Assembly: GCA_016763595.1 (NCBI GenBank)
Contig: JAESTN010000030.1
Coordinates: forward strand, 1 to 5,652
Source of the DNA: Flavobacteriaceae bacterium
Lineage (GTDB): Bacteria > Bacteroidota > Bacteroidia > Flavobacteriales > Flavobacteriaceae
DNA: 5,652 nucleotides
Direction of reading: 5' to 3'
Shown here: positions 1-5,652 of the stretch, one piece after another
Layout of the letters: every line of letters begins with the position of its first letter
Numbering within the stretch: the first letter of the stretch is position 1
Program-made: the position numbers and the translations under genes
The notes under the pieces: generated by a model
Database searches by the model: none
Seen by the model: the letters and a program-made list of their open reading frames with translations, nothing else
Told to the model about the DNA's origin: nothing

Positions 1-386
<386 letters not shown>

Positions 387-408
387 CTAATTGTGTAATT
401 ATATTGAT

Positions 409-440
409 AAACCGTTTTGAGAGATCAAAACGGTTTTTTT
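409..440 (+). terminator. Rho-independent terminator between the convergent gapA and lipoprotein genes
   Basis: A perfect 12-base inverted repeat (409-420 AAACCGTTTTGA pairing with 425-436 TCAAAACGGTTT) closes on a GAGA loop (421-424), which fits the stable GNRA tetraloop pattern. A run of seven T at 434-440, partly inside the stem, follows on the plus strand. This is a textbook intrinsic terminator for gapA, starting 22 bases after its stop. The convergent minus-strand lipoprotein gene ends only 4 bases beyond the T run. Read on that strand the same hairpin is followed by only TTT, which is part of the stem, so it would be a weaker terminator there, though it may still serve both units. Confidence 0.9.
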
Positions 441-444
441 ATGT

Positions 445-879
445 CTATTTAATTCTTAAATATTTTTCAATAATTTCTCTATCCATATTCGCCGCTTCTA
501 CTTTTTCTCTTCCATATTGAATTAAGGTATCACCCTTGATTTCTATTCTAAAGTGGAATTTATGGTTTCTGATGGCTTTATATTCTATAAACTCTAAGGT
601 TTCAGTATACTTTTCACCATCAAATGTATAGGTTCCTGCGCCCGCATAGAAACGGTCTGAGGTGTCTTTTGGTTGGTTGATAAACGAAAAATGAGTCTCA
701 TTTATAATTTTGATAAAATTGGTTTTAGAAACATCTTTAATCTGAATAACACCTGCTTCTTTAATTTGATTGTAAAATAATTTCCATGAGCCTATAATGG
801 CTGACTTTTGAGTTTCTTTTTGCTGACAAGAAGTAATTGAAATCAGAATTAAGCTAAGGAATAAGACCGCTTTTTTCAT
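445..879 (-). CDS. Small lipoprotein with a lipocalin-like domain
   Basis: A 144-residue predicted lipoprotein of unknown specific function. The N-terminus (MKK, then a hydrophobic run to about residue 15) ends in the lipobox ITSC, so Cys18 would be lipidated after signal peptidase II cleavage. The mature part begins with a short polar linker and a GSWKL block at residues 30-34, followed by THFSFI (62-67) and AGAGTYTFDGEKYTETLEF (79-97). This pattern of a GxW start, a THF strand and a G-T-Y/F-G-Y-T-E strand pair resembles the lipocalin-like/DUF4488-type small beta-barrel lipoproteins common in Bacteroidota; that assignment is from memory of the family. After Cys18 the sequence QQKET has only one acidic residue, so a surface-export signal is not clear. 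The ATG lies one base after the ridA stop (TAA-G-ATG), which suggests translation coupled to ridA and co-transcription with lptD. It ends against the gapA terminator. Confidence 0.88.
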   Translation of the reverse strand: MKKAVLFLSLILISITSCQQKETQKSAIIGSWKLFYNQIKEAGVIQIKDVSKTNFIKIINETHFSFINQPKDTSDRFYAGAGTYTFDGEKYTETLEFIEYKAIRNHKFHFRIEIKGDTLIQYGREKVEAANMDREIIEKYLRIK

Positions 880-880
880 C

Positions 881-1261
881 TTATTTGATTGCTATAGCAC
901 TCACTTCTACATTTACAAATTTTGGTAAGTTGGCAACTTCTACAGTTTCTCTTGCAGGTGCAGTTGCTTCATTAAAATAACTTCCATACACTTCGTTTAT
1001 AGCTCCAAAATTGTGCATGTCTGAAATAAAAATTGAAGTTTTTACAACGTTTTCAAAAGTCATGTCTGCTGCTTCTAAAACGGCTTTTAAATTCTCCATT
1101 ACTTGTTTTGTTTCTGTAGTAATGTCATCCAAAACTAACGCTCCATTTTCAGGGTTAATGGCAATTTGGCCTGAGGTATAAAGTGTGTTCCCGACTAATG
1201 TTGCTTGATTGTATGGTCCGATTGGAGCTGGAGCTTTTGTTGTTGTAATTATGGTTTTCAT
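881..1261 (-). CDS. ridA: RidA family reactive imine/enamine deaminase
   Basis: A 126-residue protein of the RidA (YjgF/YER057c/UK114) family, full length for the family and without a signal peptide, so cytosolic. RidA forms trimers and hydrolyses reactive 2-aminoacrylate-type imines and enamines released by PLP enzymes such as threonine/serine dehydratase, protecting PLP enzymes from damage. Diagnostic features are GPYNQA (residues 15-20), TSGQIA (29-34), and PARETVEVANLP (102-113) with Arg104, equivalent to the substrate-carboxylate-binding Arg105 of E. coli RidA. Glu119 in NVEVSAIA corresponds to the conserved Glu120. These residues put it in the catalytically competent RidA subgroup. The position of E. 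coli Cys107 is Thr106 here. The ATG start is 11 bases after the lptD stop and the TAA is one base before the lipoprotein ATG, so it sits inside an lptD-ridA-lipoprotein operon. Confidence 0.95.
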   Translation of the reverse strand: MKTIITTTKAPAPIGPYNQATLVGNTLYTSGQIAINPENGALVLDDITTETKQVMENLKAVLEAADMTFENVVKTSIFISDMHNFGAINEVYGSYFNEATAPARETVEVANLPKFVNVEVSAIAIK

Positions 1262-1272
1262 GGTTGTTTTGT

Positions 1273-3963
1273 TTAAAATAATAATCTATCTGGTAAACTT
1301 CGTTTGTCCCATTTTAAGTCACTTAACATGCTAGAGTTTACCCCGATTCTAAAGTAATAAGATTTGTTGTTCCCAAATGGAGACCAATCAAAGTTAAAAT
1401 TCCAACTATCTAGGTCTCTTGTAAAACCAAGGCGGGTATAAGAAAATCCTTTGTTTTTAAAATCATAACCAGAACTGTACCGTACTTTCCATTTAGGAGA
1501 TAGTTCTAAGTTTCCATTAAACATTAATGTGTTAGATCCAATTTGGCTAGTATTATAACCATTATCCGTAAAGTTAACTGTATATGCAAGATTGATTGTC
1601 CAGGGAATTGATGCTTTATAAAGCTTGGTTTCTTTTACTTCGCTTTTCTTATCGTTTGTATTGCTCTTGCTTGTGTCTCCAAATTGATTTTGATTTGACT
1701 GATTTGAAGTGTTTTTATCTTTGTCTTTTTTTTCAAAATCCTTGCTAGATAGTGAGATGTTTGCGGATAAATTTGCATTTGTTAATCGCAAGAGTTTCTT
1801 GTTAAATTTATTGATTCTTTTTCCGTCGCTATTAACTTGATAAGGGTCAAAAGTAGCACCAAAATTTAAGGATAACTTATCTTTGAAGAAACGCGTTCCA
1901 GCGGTCATAGAGACTAGGCTCCAACGCAAACTATCAGCGGCAATATTGTAACTAGTATTAAAATTTAAATTATTTAATATAGTAATCTTTTTATCTTCCA
2001 CTTCTGTAGAATCCTTAGATGCAACTTTCGCTTCTAAAACATTGTTTAAAGAAAATGTAATGGAGTTCGACAATCCGCTACTTGGGCGTCCATAGATGCC
2101 ATTCTCAAAAGGAGAATAGGTTAACATATCTGTAGGATCTGCGCTTTGTTGGACTTGCTTGTAGTATTTGTTCGCGAAATCTGGTCTGTATCCGTAAGAT
2201 ATAGAGGGTCTAATAGTATGTCTTAGTTTGATCTTTCCTTTGTTTAAACTAAAATTACCATAAACATTGGTTCCTAAAGAAAGTCCGATATTATATTCTC
2301 TAAAACTTTTAAAGCCTCTAATTGTGTCATTAACGGCTGCTCCTAGTCCTAGATCTGTATCACTATTAGGGCTCAAAGGATCATATCTTTTATTGATGTA
2401 GTCAAAATTCCAAATTTCTTTATAATTAGCACTAGGTGTTAAGGTAAAATACTTTAAGAATTTCATGTTTGTGTTTGCAGAGGCGGTATGCTGTATTCCC
2501 GCTTTTGCCGTTTTAAACATTTCGGGTTTAAAAAAGAGAGAATCTACCGTGTTAATTCTATAATCTCCTTTCATACTATAGTTGAACCCGATTTTTTGTA
2601 CTGCGTTTTTTTTAGCGCCTCCTATGCCTGCAAAAGGATAAATTCGATCCATGTTGACTTGTAATGAAGGTAAGGTCATGGTTATTTTTTGCGTATTGGT
2701 GTTTTGTGAATGGGTTGCAGTAGCATTCAAATTAAATGGGGTGCCAATAAATTTTTTGTAATATGAAACAGAAGAACTTAAAGTATTCGTTAAGCGATCT
2801 GGACTATTTACTTCGTTTAATGATTCTCGAAAATACTTGCTACTACCTAGGTTTACAGAAGCAGAAAAACGGGCATTGGGATTTGACTTACTGTCTTGTG
2901 TGTGTGACCATCTTAAATTAAAATTTGTAGATTTACTATAATCATCAAACCCTTTTACGCTTCTAATTAAGTTCTCGAACCTTAGACTAAAGTTACCGCT
3001 GTATTTATACCGAACAACATAACTAGATTCTGTTCTTAAACCCCAGCTTCCATTAGTATATACATCTCCCATTAACGAAATATCTAAGTAATCATTCAAC
3101 GCTAAATAATAACCACCATTTTGTAAAAAATATCCTTGATTATTTGCTTCTCCCCAAGTTGGAATTATAAACCCTGATGCTCTTGTGTCTGTCATGGGGA
3201 AATATGCAAAGGGAATCGCTATTGGCGTAGGGACATCTGCAATTACTAAATTACTTAAACCTACAATTATTTTTTTTCCAGGCACTAATTTTGCCCTTCT
3301 AGTTTGTATGTAATAATCTGGATTGGGTTTGTCAGAAGTTGTAAACCTCATATTTCCTAAAAAGATGACAGAATCATTCACTCTTTTTGTGCGTTCTGAA
3401 TAGGTAATCATTCCAGACTGGTTGGATTTCATACCGTAAATGATTGCTTTTTTTGTTTTGAAATTATATAGGATTGAATCCTGTTCAGACTCCTGACCAT
3501 CTTGTTTAAATACGGGTCTTTGTTGGTAGCCGAGACTGTCTTTAATCCCTTTTGCAAAAAGGGTGTTCTTCTTGTTGTCTATTAAAATATATCCAGCTTT
3601 TAAATCAATATCATCGTACGTTACATGAGCTTGATTGTAAAGCTCTATTTGTTTTTTCTTCGCATTTTGTTTAATATAGTCAACAGCGTTGTGGGTGATT
3701 TTACTTTCAAAAGAACTTTTTGGCTTAATAATAGTGTCCTTTTTAACAGTGTCAATTGCTTTATTTAGTAGTAAGCTATCCTTTTTTAGAAGAGATTTCT
3801 TACTTTTAATAAGTGGAATTGGCTTCGTTTTTGCTTTTATGTCTTGAGCATAACCAAATTGCAAGCAGAAAAAGCTAAGAAAGCCGAATAAAAGTATATG
3901 ATGTATGTTTGATTGCAATGCTTTTAATGCTATTTTTGTGATAAATGTAAAAATATGCTTCAA
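1273..3963 (-). CDS. lptD: LPS-assembly outer-membrane protein LptD
   Basis: An 896-residue outer-membrane protein of the LptD (Imp/OstA) family in its Bacteroidota form, which inserts LPS/LOS into the outer leaflet at the end of the Lpt bridge. Residues 1-39 look like a signal peptide: basic n-region, hydrophobic core about 22-36, likely cleavage near GYA-QD. A Lys-rich linker runs to about 105. The LptA-like beta-jellyroll (OstA domain) spans roughly 105-240. A proline-rich switch (244-257) leads to RASGFIIP at 261-268, equivalent to the RRSGFLIP block at the start of the E. coli LptD barrel. The rest, with alternating aromatic/polar strands, is the barrel, ending at Phe896. Residues about 740-782 form a Lys/Asp/Ser/Asn-rich, probably disordered loop. 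The only cysteine is Cys33, inside the signal peptide. No ATG is in frame near the N-terminus: the codon before position 3963 is TAA, the first codon is TTG, and the first methionine is residue 178. TTG at 3963 is therefore the best start; TTG at 3918 would leave a signal peptide without lysines. Confidence 0.92.
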   Translation of the reverse strand: MKHIFTFITKIALKALQSNIHHILLFGFLSFFCLQFGYAQDIKAKTKPIPLIKSKKSLLKKDSLLLNKAIDTVKKDTIIKPKSSFESKITHNAVDYIKQNAKKKQIELYNQAHVTYDDIDLKAGYILIDNKKNTLFAKGIKDSLGYQQRPVFKQDGQESEQDSILYNFKTKKAIIYGMKSNQSGMITYSERTKRVNDSVIFLGNMRFTTSDKPNPDYYIQTRRAKLVPGKKIIVGLSNLVIADVPTPIAIPFAYFPMTDTRASGFIIPTWGEANNQGYFLQNGGYYLALNDYLDISLMGDVYTNGSWGLRTESSYVVRYKYSGNFSLRFENLIRSVKGFDDYSKSTNFNLRWSHTQDSKSNPNARFSASVNLGSSKYFRESLNEVNSPDRLTNTLSSSVSYYKKFIGTPFNLNATATHSQNTNTQKITMTLPSLQVNMDRIYPFAGIGGAKKNAVQKIGFNYSMKGDYRINTVDSLFFKPEMFKTAKAGIQHTASANTNMKFLKYFTLTPSANYKEIWNFDYINKRYDPLSPNSDTDLGLGAAVNDTIRGFKSFREYNIGLSLGTNVYGNFSLNKGKIKLRHTIRPSISYGYRPDFANKYYKQVQQSADPTDMLTYSPFENGIYGRPSSGLSNSITFSLNNVLEAKVASKDSTEVEDKKITILNNLNFNTSYNIAADSLRWSLVSMTAGTRFFKDKLSLNFGATFDPYQVNSDGKRINKFNKKLLRLTNANLSANISLSSKDFEKKDKDKNTSNQSNQNQFGDTSKSNTNDKKSEVKETKLYKASIPWTINLAYTVNFTDNGYNTSQIGSNTLMFNGNLELSPKWKVRYSSGYDFKNKGFSYTRLGFTRDLDSWNFNFDWSPFGNNKSYYFRIGVNSSMLSDLKWDKRSLPDRLLF

Positions 3964-4011
3964 TTATGGAAGCGCCAAATTTGAGTTGCCAAAATTAAGT
4001 AAAAATTATTG
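3964..4011. promoter_or_regulatory. Divergent intergenic region carrying the promoters of lptD and the amidase gene
   Basis: Only 48 bases separate the lptD start codon from the amidase ATG, so both units must be transcribed from here or from inside the opposing gene. On the minus strand, TAATTTTG (3997 down to 3990) matches the Bacteroidota -7 consensus TAnnTTTG in full; it would start RNA near 3983 and give a leader of about 20 bases before the TTG. On the plus strand, CAAATTTG (3976-3983) matches at seven of eight positions and would give a leader of about 20 bases before the ATG at 4012. I found no convincing TTG -33 element at the usual spacing for either, so these are candidates only. 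No Shine-Dalgarno sequence is visible for either gene. Confidence 0.4.
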
Positions 4012-5136
4012 ATGCCATTGTTAACACGTATTAAATTTACAAATAATAAAAAGTTGTTGCTTCTTTTGATAAGTTGTTGTTTCCTTTTTGGGGTGAACCA
4101 TCAAAATTTTGCGCAAAAAAAAATCTATACCGTTGTTTTAGATGCTGGTCATGGAGGTCATGACCCAGGGAATATTGGGAACGGGTATAGAGAGAAAAAT
4201 ATTGCATTAAAAACAGCATTAGAAATAGGGAGAATTATTGGAGCGAAAAAAGACATTAGAATTGTGTACACAAGGAATAAAGATGTTTTTATAGATCTTT
4301 GGAAAAGAGGAAACATTGCGAATGATGTAAAGGCAGACTTGTTTGTCTCAATTCACTGTGATTCTCATACTTCAAATGCATACGGAGCAGGAACTTTTGT
4401 ATTGGGTTTGCATGCTAACAAACGTAATTTTGAAGTTGCCAAAAGAGAGAACAGTGTAATCCTTTTAGAAAAAGATTATAAGCAAAACTATAAATACGAT
4501 CCAAATTCACCAGAATCTATTATTGGATTGTCCTTATTACAAGAAGAAAATTTAGAGCAAAGTTTATTGTTGGCAAGTAGTATTCAGAATAATTTCATTA
4601 AAAAAAATAAAAGAAAAAGTAGAGGCGTAAAACAAGCAGGTTTTGTCGTGTTGTTTCAAACCACCATGCCAAGTGTTTTGGTAGAATTGGGTTTTCTTAC
4701 AAACAAAAAGGAGGGACGATACTTAAACTCAAAAAATGGGCAAAAAGCAATGGCCAAAAGTATTGCGTCTTCGATCACTGAATATGTAAATCAGTTAAAG
4801 TTAAATACTGTTGATATAATAAGTGAAGAAATTCCTGTAGTTGGAGAAACTAAAAAAATAGAAACCCTTAAAACAGACACGATCTTATTTAAGATTCAGA
4901 TTTCTTCAAGTAAGCGAAAAATTGCAACGAAATCATATAACTTTAAAGGGTTAAAGAATGTAGAAAGAGTTAAGGTACAGTCGTACTATAAATATTATTA
5001 TGGGAAAACATCTAATTATAAAAACATTCAATCTTTACTTAAAAGAGTGAAAAAGAAAGGCTATCGATCTGCATTTATAGCCGCATTTAAAAATGGAGAT
5101 AAAATCTCGGTAAAACAAGCCTTAAAAACAAGGTGA
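4012..5136 (+). CDS. Zinc N-acetylmuramoyl-L-alanine amidase (Amidase_3) with C-terminal SPOR-like domain
   Basis: A 374-residue secreted amidase that cleaves the bond between N-acetylmuramic acid and L-alanine in peptidoglycan, acting in the periplasm and probably in daughter-cell separation. The N-terminus has a signal peptide: KK, LLLLLI, cleavage probably after NFA (residue 34). LISC at 19-22 resembles a lipobox, but hydrophobic residues continue after it, so this is less likely. The Amidase_3 domain covers about 39-262. Zinc ligands are His47 (DAGHGGHDPG), Glu61 (YREKN) and His115 (SIHCDSH); the catalytic glutamate is Glu225 (VLVELGFLTN). The insert at about 140-195, with NSPESIIG at 165-172, lies where AmiB/AmiC enzymes carry an autoinhibitory helix. 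Residues about 290-372 (FKIQISSS, YYKYYYGKTSNY, KKGYRSAFIAAF) look like a SPOR-type fold that would bind denuded glycan. A TTG at 4009 precedes the ATG in frame; ATG at 4012 is preferred. It is divergent from lptD and lies upstream of the MlaD gene. Confidence 0.94.
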   Translation: MPLLTRIKFTNNKKLLLLLISCCFLFGVNHQNFAQKKIYTVVLDAGHGGHDPGNIGNGYREKNIALKTALEIGRIIGAKKDIRIVYTRNKDVFIDLWKRGNIANDVKADLFVSIHCDSHTSNAYGAGTFVLGLHANKRNFEVAKRENSVILLEKDYKQNYKYDPNSPESIIGLSLLQEENLEQSLLLASSIQNNFIKKNKRKSRGVKQAGFVVLFQTTMPSVLVELGFLTNKKEGRYLNSKNGQKAMAKSIASSITEYVNQLKLNTVDIISEEIPVVGETKKIETLKTDTILFKIQISSSKRKIATKSYNFKGLKNVERVKVQSYYKYYYGKTSNYKNIQSLLKRVKKKGYRSAFIAAFKNGDKISVKQALKTR

Positions 5137-5189
5137 TTTAACAATCATCTTCAAAAATTATTAGTAATATTGTTACTTAAATAAGAATT

Positions 5190-5652
5190 ATGTCTAGAGA
5201 ATTAAAAACAGGGTTTATTGCAGTGGTTATAGTTGCATTATTTGTCTGGGGGTTTAACTTCTTGAAAGGAGAAAATATATTTGCTAAAAACCAACGTATT
5301 TATTTTGTTGAGTACGACAATATTCAAGGCTTGAAGAAGTCTAGTAGTGTGACAATTAACGGATTGCATGTAGGTACGGTTGTTAATATAGAGTTTAATA
5401 AAGATCCTGAAAAGAAAGGGAAATTGGTTGTTGAACTTTTAATTGAGAATGATTTTGAGTTCTCTAAAAAGAGCATCGCTAAAATTTATAGTGCTAGTTT
5501 AATGGGAGGACAATCGTTGGCAATTATTCCATCTTATGAAGGTGAATTAGCGCTTTCGGGTACTTATTTAGCAGGAGAAGTTGAATCTGATATTTTTTCT
5601 ACAGTTGGAGAGAAATTAAATCCACTACAAGCAAAATTAGAAAGTGTAATTG
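5190..5652 (+). CDS. MlaD/MCE-family lipid-transport protein, N-terminal part (runs off window)
   Basis: The first 154 residues of an MCE-domain protein of the MlaD type, continuing past the window end. It starts at ATG 5190 (MSRELKTG), followed by a single hydrophobic segment at about residues 8-25 that would anchor it in the inner membrane, then the WGFNFLKG block usual in Bacteroidota members. The MCE domain spans roughly 36-115: VEYDNIQGL (40-48), SVTINGLHVGTV (53-64) and SASLMGGQSLAIIP (101-114). Proteins of this family form rings that move phospholipid between the outer membrane and an inner-membrane MlaFE ABC transporter. The following sequence (SDIFSTVGEKLNPLQ) begins the helical region that usually follows the domain. 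No mlaE/mlaF partner is in the window. The gene lies 53 bases after the amidase stop, on the same strand and with no terminator between, so the two are likely co-transcribed. Confidence 0.93.
   Translation, partial: MSRELKTGFIAVVIVALFVWGFNFLKGENIFAKNQRIYFVEYDNIQGLKKSSSVTINGLHVGTVVNIEFNKDPEKKGKLVVELLIENDFEFSKKSIAKIYSASLMGGQSLAIIPSYEGELALSGTYLAGEVESDIFSTVGEKLNPLQAKLESVI

Noticed and set aside
4009..4014. TTG at 4009 as the amidase start
   Set aside because: It is directly followed in frame by ATG at 4012, which is the stronger start and leaves the signal peptide intact.
3995..4018. A 7-codon ATG micro-ORF on the minus strand upstream of lptD
   Set aside because: It overlaps the candidate -7 box and lies upstream of the expected transcript start, so it is probably not transcribed as a leader.
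4037..4219. A 60-codon open frame on the minus strand inside the amidase gene
   Set aside because: It lies entirely opposite the amidase signal peptide and zinc-binding region, shows no recognisable motif, and is best explained as a shadow of the real gene.
5165..5172. TAATATTG as a -7 promoter box for mlaD
   Set aside because: One mismatch to TAnnTTTG and no TTG element at the usual distance upstream; co-transcription with the amidase is simpler.
5163..5177. Small inverted repeat AGTAA/TTACT between the amidase and mlaD genes
   Set aside because: Only five AT-rich pairs with no following T run; too weak for a terminator and expected by chance in DNA of this composition.

Overview
The window is AT-rich, ordinary-looking chromosomal DNA from a member of the Bacteroidota, most likely the family Flavobacteriaceae. 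The evidence is the mixture of proteins: a Bacteroidota-type LptD, an amidase with the insert and C-terminal domain typical of that phylum, and a single-pass MlaD protein. Two signal peptides end in 'AQ', none of the starts has a clear Shine-Dalgarno sequence, and one promoter-like box matches the Bacteroidota -7 consensus TAnnTTTG. I cannot name the genus.

Layout from left to right. Positions 1-386 (+) hold the C-terminal part of glyceraldehyde-3-phosphate dehydrogenase, cut by the window edge. A strong hairpin terminator follows at 409-440, in the gap between this gene and the convergent gene to its right. From 3963 down to 445, on the minus strand, runs a tight three-gene unit in transcription order: lptD (outer-membrane LPS insertion), ridA (imine/enamine deaminase, 11 bases after lptD) and a small lipocalin-like lipoprotein (start one base after the ridA stop). 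A 48-base divergent spacer (3964-4011) separates lptD from a plus-strand unit: an N-acetylmuramoyl-L-alanine amidase (4012-5136) and, after 53 bases, the N-terminal 154 residues of an MlaD/MCE lipid-transport protein (5190 to the window end).

Functionally, the centre of the window is a cell-envelope locus. LptD places LPS in the outer leaflet of the outer membrane, the amidase cuts peptidoglycan at division, and the MlaD protein moves phospholipid between the membranes. RidA is a cytosolic metabolite-repair enzyme that shares a transcript with the envelope genes. No mobile element, CRISPR array, RNA gene or evident defence system is visible, and there is no gene-free stretch longer than 60 bases. 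I do not see a previously undescribed system. The points worth a second look are the apparent TTG start of lptD, the cysteine-free mature LptD, and the very compact divergent promoter between the lptD and amidase genes.
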